Assembly (NCBI GenBank): GCA_014925825.1
Contig: JACGCK010000008.1
Coordinates: forward strand, 434,001-498,000
Source: Pholiota molesta
Taxonomy: Eukaryota; Basidiomycota; Agaricomycetes; Agaricales; Strophariaceae
Direction: 5' to 3'
DNA length: 64,000 nt
Numbering within the stretch: position 1 is the stretch's first letter; every line of letters starts with the position of its first letter. Position numbers and translations under genes: made by a program. The notes under the pieces were generated by a model, which was not told the origin of the DNA, ran no database searches, and saw nothing but the letters and a program-made list of their open reading frames with translations. This document shows, one piece after another, positions 20,964 through 31,081 of the stretch.

Positions 20964-23580
20964 ATGGCTTCTCAGCTTTTTATCTTCATGCAATCTCTCG
21001 CTCTATGTGCCGCCTCTTGGGTGTGTTGGAAGATGATTCGGCGATTCCTAAAGTCACCGCTTGATAATATCCCGGGCCCCATCGCAAAGTCTTGGTGGAG
21101 CGGTAGGTTTTATTCGCTTGATTTATGTGTACACGACTTACGAAAATGGATATAAAGGCACATTTCCACAAGTGTTCAACGTCAATGCCTGGGATTTTCA
21201 CAAAGAAATGGCAGAAATGTGTAGGTCATGTTGTTATGTTAGCATCGAAATTATCATATCTGAGGCTTTTATACAGATGGGAGTGTTATAAAAATCAAAT
21301 CCTTTTTCGGGGTGCGTCAATCAGAGTAATACACTCGCTATGTTTTGACCATTTCCTAGGAGAATCAATTATATGTTTTTGATCCGTGGCATTGCACCAC
21401 ATAATTGTCAAAGTAAGTAACCTAGTAGTCGTTTTTGATTTGATACCCTTGCTAATAGTTTTATCTGCCCATTCCAGGATCAAAGCATCTTCCAGCAGAG
21501 TGCCGGTTCTCTCGCGTAAGTTCCCGTCGATATAAAATATGATGTCCGTAGCAATAATGGCTTTGGCATATTTAGAGGGGCCAAAGTGATATTTGGACCG
21601 AGCATCCTTGCTACAGTGGTATGTTCTCATAATTGATGTTTAGATGCCCTTCTCAATATTTTATAGGTGATCCTCATCGTAAACAAAGGAAGATGTTGAA
21701 TCCCGCATTCTCGATCAAACACCTGCGCGAAATGAGTATGGCGATATTCTGAAGGATGAAATCAAACACTCACTAATTTCTCGGTATATAGCTCCCACAT
21801 TTTACAACGTAGTTCATAAAGTAAGTTATCTTTCTTTTTATCATCGCTCAGCTATCTCATACTGGCTCTCAAAAAGCTTCGAGATGCCTTTGCTGTTAAA
21901 GCCAAAACGGACCGCAAGAGGTAATGTGTCCTTTCAGAACTTTTCCTTGTAGGAGAAACTGATTTTCTTTCTCGTGTCTAGGTCGATGTGCTCGCTTGGA
22001 TGACGAGAACCGCTCTAGAATTGATCGGCCAAAGCGGGCTTGGATATTCCTTTGATTCGTTGCAAGAGGACAGTGTTCCTCACCCGTATACCATTTCAAC
22101 GAAGAAGCTTATGTACGTCCCATTTATCTCATATATCAGTTTGCATTGAATCTAATGACTATCATCAGACCTACTGCTTTCAAACTATTTTATATTCGCA
22201 CTTACTTGATTTCACATCTTGTTAAGATCGGAATTCCAAGATTTATCGTCAACTTAATTCCATCACAGCCCATTCGCGAACTTCGGGAAATCGTTGATAT
22301 TCTTCACAATACATCAGTTGAAATACTTCAATCTAAGAAGAAGGCTCTAGAGGAAGGGGATGAAGCTGTATCGAGGCAGATCGGGCAAGGAAAGGATATA
22401 TTAAGCATCCTCAGTAAATATCATCTTCTCTTTTTGTTTTGGACATAACCTATAAACTAATCTTATACTACTTAGTGCGCGCAAACATGGAGGCATCCAA
22501 CGAAGATGTTTTAAGCCAAGAAGAATTATTGGCACAGATGTCGTGAGCTTTTCGTTCAGTCTCAATGTCATTCTGAAAAATACTGATAAGCCAAATCCCA
22601 CTCCTAGATCACTGACCTTTGCCGCTATGGACACTACTTCTTCTGCGCTATCGCGCATTCTTTATCTTCTTTCCACAAACCAGGAAGCTCAAGAAAGGTT
22701 GCGCCAAGAAATCAGAACAGCAAAGAAGGAATATGGTCCTGATTTAGACTATGATACCTTGAGTAGTCTGCCATATCTCGATGCGATCTGTCGTGAAACC
22801 TTGAGGCTGTGAGTCTTTCCGCATTCGATTGCTACAGCAGTGACTAATATATGTCTAGACACGCGCCGGTGCCATTCATAACCAAAACGTGAGTTCTCAT
22901 TTACAGGTCCATGTCCAACTATGAGTATAACATATGGCTTTATCAAAAGTGCCCGTCAAGACGCTGTACTCCTCTTTCTAAACCAATCATGGGAATGGAT
23001 GGCAAGGAAATCCATGAAGTATTTGTTCCAAGCAACACCAATGTCGTCGTCGGAATTATGGCCGCCAACCGAAACACAGATATCTGGGGGCCTGATGCAT
23101 ACGAATGGAAGCCGTCGAGGTGGCTTGAGCCGCTTCCAGAGACAGTTGCTACTGCGCATCTTCCTGGTGTTTATTCCCATCTGTATGTCATATCATCCAT
23201 CTACTATAGATGATCAACTCATCGTTCAATTTGCTTAGGATGACGTTCGGTGGCGGAGGAAGGGCTTGATGTGAGTAACACTGTACCGATTTACACACTC
23301 GATTCATTGACTGTTCCATGTATCGATGTAATAGTGGGTTCAAATTCTCTCAGCTAGAAATGAGTAAGTCATGTATCTTTTTTACTTCTCGTTAGCAGGT
23401 TCTAACTGATTCTTCTCAATCAGAGGTGGTGCTTTCCGACTTGATCGATTCTTTCAAGTTCTCTCCCACAGACAAGGAGATATTTTGGCAGATGAGTTCA
23501 ATCGCACACCTACGCTGGCGGATTTGAGCAAAGACGTTCGCTCTCAGCTCCCTCTTATTGTTGAACGGGCGACTACATAA
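20964..23580 (+). pseudogene. Cytochrome P450, frame broken at several points including the haem-binding motif
   Basis: The layout of a microsomal P450 is complete: an N-terminal membrane anchor (MASQLFIFMQSLALCAASWV), a proline hinge (DNIPGPIAKSW), the I-helix AAMDTTSSALSR, the K-helix ETLR, and WKPSRWLEPLPE. Exons and GT-AG introns are still readable. However, one base is missing near 21390 (before LHHIIVK), near 22970 (between RQDAVL and PLSKPI), at 23267-23270 and near 23505. The third loss turns the haem motif into GGGGRA followed by TGA, removing the cysteine that binds iron. The related locus at 34065-36721 keeps this motif as LGGGRACIG. The locus is either a young pseudogene or an intact gene damaged by sequencing deletions; loss of the haem cysteine favours caution about any activity. 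Confidence 0.8.
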
Positions 23581-24172
23581 ATCAGTTACATTGCTGTTAG
23601 GTTCAATTACTCCGTATTTACGATTAATCCTACCTTATACCTTTAATAATTCAACTACGTTTAATCATGCAATCCGAATGCAGTCCGCCCAGGAGCACTC
23701 ACACCACAACAACAGCAACCACGACAAGTAGAACCACATGAATTCTTCTTGATTTTTTAATATCATCGTCATGACATGTAATTTACAATAGTCCACTTCC
23801 AGAGCCCAAGAACAGGCTTGCCAACAATGATGGAACTTAATATGTAGTATGATCACTTTCCCGAAGTATCGCCTCCTCTGCCCCTGCCCCCTCCCGGCCG
23901 CGGCGCACCCCCGGCCCCTGGACCTCAATAGATCGCATGGCCGCGAAGTTTGAGAGTTGAATCACATCACGAACAGGAATAACAACGTATCCAAGAACTG
24001 ATTTATCAATCGTACGAGAACCTTTCCTAGAGAAGATGTTTTGAGCTTAGACCCCTTCACCTATGATGACTGACGGCATCTCTGACATGAAGAAAATCAT
24101 CAATCCATTTTGGTCAAGCTCCTTATACACATTGATATTCTACAGTTCCTAATTTCCATAAATTTTCCGAGA
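23581..24172. other. Convergent 3' region between P450 and cellulase
   Basis: Contains a GC-rich patch of pyrimidine/purine asymmetry at about 23876-23927 within otherwise AT-rich DNA. No gene or recognisable repeat is supported. Confidence 0.45.
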
Positions 24173-26208
24173 TCAAAGGAATGGCTCAAGAGCCTGAGGC
24201 AAAATCTGAGCAATCGCAGGCCCGCTGGGCGGTTCGATGGATTGGAAATACTGGAAAATATCTTGTTAATAATACATACACAAGGTTCAATTGACAGGAC
24301 TCACAGTTCCCCACCATGGGCCAGCAGCCCACCATAAAGCACCGAGCCATACACCACCAGCCTCTTGCATGGAGCATAGAGCGCCCTGGACAGCCGATAT
24401 ACAGACAGAGTTGGATCCCGCTCCAATTTCACCTAGGACTCCCCTGAGCTTATTCTGTTGGAGCCAGGTGGTCGCATCAGCCAAACGTTCGGCACCAATC
24501 GTCGATGAGACGCAAGTCGCAGAAGTGCCAGAACCATCAGAATCGAGGTATTGATGCATTTCTGTGTCGGTGAAATCCGGTGATCAGGTGCAAAATATAA
24601 AAGCACTGAATTTGTATTCTTACCAATGGCAAAGTTGTTGTTGGGATCTGTGAGAGATGTGAAGGCTGCTGCGTTACCGGAGGATGTCCATGCTGGAAAA
24701 GAAGATAATCAAAAACGATTCAACCTCACTTTTGCGATGTCAAACTTACTCCATGCACCAGTGTATGCTGATGCGGTGAGAAACCAATATAAGAACAATG
24801 CCAGACTGCTTGAATAGAATGTTATGCTTACAGGTTCCTATAAATTTATATCATCAGTCTAGCCCGTGAAGAACAAAAACAAAACCGACAAACCTTCAAC
24901 GAGAATAAGCTGAGTAGTGGCACCACTGGCACGGATACCGTTAATAGCAGCTTGCATCTATAGAGAAACGACGGAGAATATTAGAACTTCTAGGCACCTT
25001 CAAGGTTGACTGGTACATACAAGGCTGGCGATAGTTGTGGCAGGGACATCGTGGGGCTCATTCATGGCGTCGAAGATGACGTTGTTGTTGCTTTTCTAAC
25101 AAGTGCCGACGATGGTAAGAAGCAGACATAGACAACGCCCTGAAAACGAACTTACGAATACCGTTGCCAAGTTCTTCCACCCTTATTGTAGGAAGAATGC
25201 TAAGAATGAAATTCCATTGGAATTGAATGTACGCACAGGTTTGGAAACTGGAAGTGCCGACATCACAATCAGCGTCGCCAGATAAATCGAAGAAAAATTA
25301 ACTCACTCTGAAGTACTGGTGATAGCAGCATTGTTGTATATCATGTAGTTGTGGGCTGATCAAGCAAAGAATGTTAATTAGAAATGCTGTTGCTATCTAA
25401 AGGAATTGCAACTTACGTTCAATGAGAACAAAGGCACCCTTGCCGGTGATGTAGCTGACAATGGTCTGGAGTCCACTGAGATAAGTTTGGTTGAATGCAC
25501 CAGTGAGTCCAGTAGCGGGAGGGTTCATGCGCTCCAACAAGAAAGGCACACGGAAAGTGTTGAATCCCTTTCCTACGAAGTAGTCGATGGAGCTTAAGTG
25601 TGAGTGCGATCAATATAAGTCAACGATGTTCAGGCTTAAAGAGACCAATACCTTGGGCTGGGCCAAGTGTAATCCGTTCCAAGAGCTCCCTAAATCATTT
25701 GTGAGATCAGGTTCAAACAAGTTTTTGATCTGTATAATAAATAACATACAGGCCAAGCGGTGTTGCCGAATTCAGCACCAGACTCGTTGACACCGAAGAA
25801 CTTGAACTTGGTACGGCTGCCAGAGCATACGCTGGAGCTGGGAGCAGTGGATGTCGAAGTCGTACTTGTACTTCCGCCGGCAGGGGTGGTTGTCGTACTA
25901 GTCGGCGTTGAAGTTGCAGCACCCGGCAAGCACTGCGAATAGTCTGTTGTGCACATGAGTATAGGATGAGCGCCAAAGCGTCCAAGGACTATCAGACATA
26001 CAAGCATTGGAATATGTGCAAACCGATCCAGTATCACAAGTTGTTGAGCCTGTGTAGCCGATACCCTAGGAAAACAGGAACGATAAAATGTTATTGGAGG
26101 GTCCATATAAGGAGAAACACATACGCCACATTGACCCCAAACAGCAACGGACAACACCGGTTTCACAAACAGCACCGCCAAAGACGAGAACGCTAATAAG
26201 GACTTCAT
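24173..26208 (-). CDS. GH5 endo-beta-1,4-glucanase with N-terminal CBM1 cellulose-binding domain
   Basis: A multi-exon gene encoding about 400 residues. It has a signal peptide ([20 protein letters not shown]), then a CBM1 domain with the aromatic and cysteine pattern [16 protein letters not shown]...YYSQCLPG. A Ser/Thr/Pro linker of about 35 residues follows, then a GH5 domain beginning [15 protein letters not shown]. The acid/base region is DAMNEPHD and the nucleophile region is [13 protein letters not shown]; both glutamates are present. [20 protein letters not shown] is the conserved end. The secreted enzyme cuts cellulose internally. Two internal exons are tiny: 25237-25247 (11 bases, encoding FQT) and 24832-24837 (6 bases, within GTSYTGAW). 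No frame break was found. Confidence 0.93.
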
Positions 26209-26993
26209 TTTGTAGTGACCTTGGTGAGGAAGATGCACCTACCTTGAACTCGTTCGTTAAATACTGTAGACTACAGGTCACGAAGGAAGAACATTGCCAT
26301 CAACGATGCGAGCTCGGTAGCTGAATCCGTCAAAAGACCGATAAACATCCAGCAGTCTAAGCGCGCACGTATGAACACTCCAAATAGAATCACATGGACA
26401 TAAGGATATTTCTTCTTCGGAAACACCAAGAGACGGAAATAAGGATAAAGCTTTTTCGAGAAGAGTCTCGTGCTAGTTGCTCGTGTCCGCGGATGATTCC
26501 TGGGAGACCTGTTGCTGTGCTATGATGCTTGCCGGAAAATTTGTTAGAAGTTCCGCATGAGTCCAGTCGTTCTATCCACTTGGGAATCAAGTGTAGTGCA
26601 AGTTGGATTTTGTAAGCATCTCCATATTCCTTTTCAAACCGAAGTTTTGCCCGGCTTCATCATTTGAAAAGTGACCAGGTAAGACTTTAAAATACACCTG
26701 ACAGAAAAATCTCGGGGCTCTGGACGACTGCATTATATCGGAAAGATATCGAAGTTCGATCAAGTTTATGCGTTCATATTCGTGACGTCGGTGGCCCAAG
26801 AAGTCAAATTTTTGACAAGCAGAGTACATGCCAAGCAAATTATTTATGCCGTAGATGTACATTTATCCATCATACATATGAAACTTGAGATAAATATCAA
26901 TAAGATGGAATGCAAGAAAAAGGAACTCGAGGGTACTTACGCAAATATGACTGTGTTTCATTTCAACGGACGTTCGATCCGCCCAACCCAGTG
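26209..26993. other. Upstream region of the cellulase gene
   Basis: This stretch should contain the cellulase promoter and the 3' end region of SARAF, which is on the same strand. Short open frames are unconvincing. No repeat was seen. Confidence 0.5.
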
Positions 26994-27998
26994 CTACGCC
27001 TCATCGAGCCCAAATTGAGCTTCCTTCGCCTCGGTCCTCAGAAGGCTGCCTCTGAATGCACTAGAACTACCTGCTAAGGGCGACGTTCGTATAGGCGGTT
27101 GCGCGCGCCGGCGCTCCCAGTCGTATGCTGTCGATGGCGAGTGTTGTCTTTGAGGGCGGTTGTACAAGTGGTTTGCTAATCCACCCAAGCAGCACCGGTC
27201 CAAAAGCCTGGCCTCCAACCCCCCAACCTGATGCGGAATCTTGCTGGGTTTTGGAATATGGTGGGGGAGGACCTGTTGTTGGGTCGTCGCGATAACTGCC
27301 GGGAAACCATCCTCCTCCGCCTCCTGGGCCAGTGTCAGAATTATAGCCTGGTGGGCGAGGTGCTCGGGGGTTGGCATTATTGTTCCTGAGACAAGATTGG
27401 ACAAAGGAGTAGATGATGAATAGAAGAAGCCCGACCCAGAGAATCGAGAAAGCAATGCTTGGCCAGTCGTAACCTATGTCGGTCGAATTAGCAATTGATA
27501 ACTGAGATTCGGCTATGTATGCTCACTCTTTATTTTGAAAAGAGGAGAATCCGAATCCCGGAGTGCTCCCGGCACCTGAACTAGGCGATATTCCAGCGAA
27601 CAAGAACCTAAACGAAAGTGAACTGCTCAGCATCTGGATCTTGGAATAATAAGGTGTACAAACCTTTCAACACATATGGATCTCCAGGTCGCGACCATCC
27701 TTCACAGGATACTTCGACTTTACCAAACCTCAACGCGCTTGGCAGGTCAGCTTCGCACTGTAGAAACATATTTCAGGTCAGCTCTTCACATAACGACGTT
27801 TTCCGTTCATCTCACCTGCCAGTCCACGTCCGTCCCAACTCCTCCAATGTTAACACACCTCACAACTTCAGGTTGATAGAGTTTACAAGGTTTGCCGACG
27901 CAAACTAGCTGTGGAAGTGCTGCCGTTCGCCTCGCGGCTGTGTATTCATCTTTGTAGAAAGTCAAAGCAGGTATCTTCGCGAGTTCAACCCGAGACAT
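26994..27998 (-). CDS. SARAF: Store-operated calcium entry regulator (SARAF/TMEM66 family), frame broken twice near the 3' end
   Basis: Four exons are readable. The start MSRVELAKIPALTFYKDEYT is followed by LVCVGKPCKLYQPEVVRC and, after an intron, CEADLPSALRFGKVEVSCEG and then SCSLEYRLVQVPG. These form the cysteine-rich luminal domain of the family. A single membrane segment follows (SIAFSILWVGLLLFIIYSFV), then a Gly/Pro-rich cytosolic tail with GYNSDTGPGGGGGW. The conserved tail PGFWTGAA...GGLANHLYNR is present but in two different frames. One base appears lost in the G-run at about 27212-27226 and another at about 27185-27193. Both sites adjoin homopolymers, so sequence error is more likely than decay. 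In animals the protein damps store-operated calcium entry at the ER; its role in fungi is not established. The TAG at 26994-26996 closes the restored frame. Confidence 0.83.
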
Positions 27999-28280
27999 TG
28001 TAGCTAGGTCGGTGAATGGTTGGTCGGAGAATGGATGAGCGCAGCACTACCCAATGCACTTGCTGCTGAGCCCATGAAGTGAGTCAACATAAGGTTGGTT
28101 GACGTGGAACCTACGTGGTTTCCAAATGAAGGTATGCCGATCATCATGGCCACGCCCAGTGCGCAAGATTCAACCTCATCGCCACAGCATCACCATGCAT
28201 TTCATACGGCATGCTTGCAACAACTTGAATATTTGGAAAGTGATCCATAGGGTCATAGAGTTGTATAGATACAAAAAACG

Positions 28281-30860
28281 TTACATGCCCGACGCTGTAG
28301 GGCATCCACCACATAGTCCATGCCCACATCCAATGCAACTCGCAACACCGACGCCAAGGATTCGCAGAACCAGAGATACGATACTGACAACACCCTCTCC
28401 CAACACAAAGCCACTCGCAATAACCACCAACCGAATGTCACCTTTATATTTCGCATAACGTGTACGGTATATATATTCCATCACTCCCCCAATGAGACGA
28501 GCAATGGAAAATGAAGGTGTATTGAGAAAACCAATCGCGAATGCCACGCCGGAAGGGATCCATTTCGCAATCCAATGATCCCTCCTTGCTGTGTATATTT
28601 TCAATGCTGACAGTAAACCAAATAGGATAGAGAATGCGATCATAAACGTGGCGCTGTTTTCTGGCAATTGGCCGTCTCCTAAAGACACCATTTAATCTTT
28701 CGCGACACTTGCAAGAGGGAAATACATACGAAGCAGCCTGGCAAGGCTCAACCAAACATAAGCGGTAGGAGCTGGAAACGATGGACCGGGGATCACATAG
28801 GCGCGATTATACAGCGTGAATGCCGTCGTGGTGACAATGATGGACACCGACGATCCGATGAGCTGCCCAAAAAATTGTGCTCGAGGGGATGCATGACATA
28901 AGTGACCCGTCTTGAGATCTTGCATTAAATCTCCCGCTCTAAAGTATGTTGAGACAACGACGGGCATCTAATCGAAGAATCACATACTGTTGGGCGCCAG
29001 CTTCTGCTACTCCTCCTGCAATGATATTCGCGACAATATTACCCGGTTGGATCCAAGCAAAGAATAGCTGAGAGATCTTGCCCAGCCCGGAAACAGGATT
29101 GAGATCGGTCTCTCCCAAGGCACGAACTCTACAAAACGATAGATAAAATTAGGGAAAGAGGGGGAAAATTTGATTCAACGAGTTGACATACCCGATGATA
29201 CTCAGCATTCCACCGAGAATAAAACCAAGCAAAGTTGCCCAAGGCTTGATCCCTTCATTACCGAAGACAATCCACACCAAAAGAGTGCCTATGGCGATAC
29301 TAAGAACCAATCCAATGGCAACCCAGCTATTGGGCACAAGCCTGTCCGCAGTTTCAGTTTCTTTACGTTTATCTTGTTCACCATGTTCTCCAATAGAAGT
29401 ATAACCCCTCTTGAATGGTTTCCAGGCATCTAACAAGTACTCCCATGCAACCGGGAGGAGAGATACAAGACTATCCGCACACATGATACCCAAGGAAATC
29501 CAGAGAATCCAGCCGCGAGCGCCATTGGACATATCGCCTACATCCCCAGGGGCCCATCCAGACCATTTAGATAGTGGTGACAAAATAGCCCAACCCACGA
29601 ACATGCCCTGTGAAGTTTACCATCAATCAACTGACATAAGAAATAGACGTCGTACGCACGAGATTCATGCTCAATGTTGTCGGAAACCCCATGATTACGC
29701 CTAAATTCGTAAGTATGCTGGCACTCTATTCAGAAAACACTGAAATTCGGACGAACCTTGGCCAACATATGATAGACTCGGAGTGAAGTACCATAACCAT
29801 TCCTTCGCCAAGTAGTTTCCGAATAATGGAATTGCGAACAAAACGGGATAGAAAAATGCTGCCAGCTAGATGCAGGATTTATTAATATTATCACAATAGC
29901 TCAAATAGGTTGCAGGATTACCGTCAATAGTCCCGAGGCTGCAAAGCTCCAAATCAAGTCGTGCCAGCCTTGATGTTCAACAACTTCTCGTTCGTGCTCT
30001 ACTTCTCCCTCGTTCTCAGATATCATGTCATCGATAGTTGCTTCGTTTACTGTGATTTCTTCTCCAGTTTCGACGTGTTGATAACCATGTCGTTGTCTTA
30101 GGTTGGATTCCGGAGGTGGGAGTTGATGAAGCACAGATATCAGGTGAGCAGTTGCGGTTCCAGATGGAAAAGGTAGTTCTTCTTCAATGATCTAGACAAA
30201 GAGCAAGTGCCCACACAAAGTAAATTGGGATGGTAGGACCCGATTGATAGGGCCTGAACGCACTACTTGTTTACGGATAGGAGGTGAGAGGAAAACCCTT
30301 TGAATGTGTAAATATATAGGTTCGCAGCAAGGAACGTCATACTCACCCAAAAAAGGCGACGGAACATGACCATCCAACAGCGGCGATCCAGGTCAGATGA
30401 ATTGGAGGTGAACCATCTCTACTTTCGTCAAGGAGGGTGAGTGCTGGCAGAATGCCTACAAATCCCGCTGCAAGTGGCATTGTGCCAGTGGCAACTGCTG
30501 TCGTCTGAACTACGATGATTTCTTGCGGTGTAAGTGGTATAGGTAATGTCCTCGATATGAGAAAGCCTATGAGCGCGGACTGAATAGACATCCTATGTGG
30601 CCAGACGTTGAGACATATTCTGCTGGTATTGAATTATGGGTAGCACATACATCGATATCCACCCAGATTGCAGACCCAAGCTCAAATTCGTGAAACATAT
30701 CAGACATCCAATCGCAAGCCCCAATAGAACTGCCCTGAGCGTAAACTCTGGCTGCGAATGCAGCCCAGGCTTCAGGAAACTGAATAGAACCAGAGTCGCC
30801 TGTTAATATTCGGACAATTTAGACAGCCCAGACTTTGACTCACCCGAACCAGTTCCTCAT
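28281..30860 (-). CDS. Oligopeptide transporter (OPT family)
   Basis: A multi-exon gene with an intact frame, starting MRNWFGFLKPGLHSQPEFTL. The first exon is 17 bases (30844-30860). OPT hallmarks are present in order: LGLQSGWISMMSIQSALIGF, EELPFPSGTATAH, GFPTTLSMNLGMFVGW, IQPGNIVANIIAGGVAEAGA, AGDLMQDLKTGHL and SPRAQFFGQLIGSS. About 14-16 hydrophobic segments are expected in the plasma or internal membrane. The C-terminus is unusually cysteine-rich (SCIGCGHGLCGGCP), a feature shared by many basidiomycete members. OPT proteins import tetra/pentapeptides, glutathione or metal-chelator complexes with protons; the motif set fits the branch that includes YSL-like sequences, so metal transport is possible. 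The start codon is chosen by frame and could lie further upstream. Confidence 0.88.
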
Positions 30861-31081
30861 GTTGTAGTCAGCGTTGCGGTGCAAGCATTGGTATGCCGAG
30901 GAGTTTAGCGAATGCGTAATATTCACAAGACGTGATGTCAGCGAACTGGTCCAGTGTCGCGTTGTTTGTAGCGCGCATGATCTACCCGTTGTTTGGCCAC
31001 CGAGTCAGTAAATTAGTAGTCTATTCCATCGATCGTCTCCTCTCTCTAATCGCGCTATACCATCCGTTTTACATCTCCACC
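30861..31081. promoter_or_regulatory. Shared divergent promoter of the OPT transporter and methionyl-tRNA synthetase
   Basis: Only 221 bases separate the two start codons, so both transcripts must start within or very near this stretch. No clear TATA box is visible; pyrimidine-rich tracts (for example CTCCTCTCTCTAATCG near 31037) are typical of fungal initiator regions. Confidence 0.55.

Noticed and set aside
20964..26208. A P450-centred biosynthetic gene cluster
   Set aside because: No polyketide synthase, terpene cyclase, NRPS or prenyltransferase is present; the neighbours are a cellulase, SARAF and housekeeping genes.
27000..27455. Alternative 153-residue minus-strand protein overlapping SARAF
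   Set aside because: Its first half is the wrong frame of the SARAF tail; only the last part belongs to the real protein after a frame shift.
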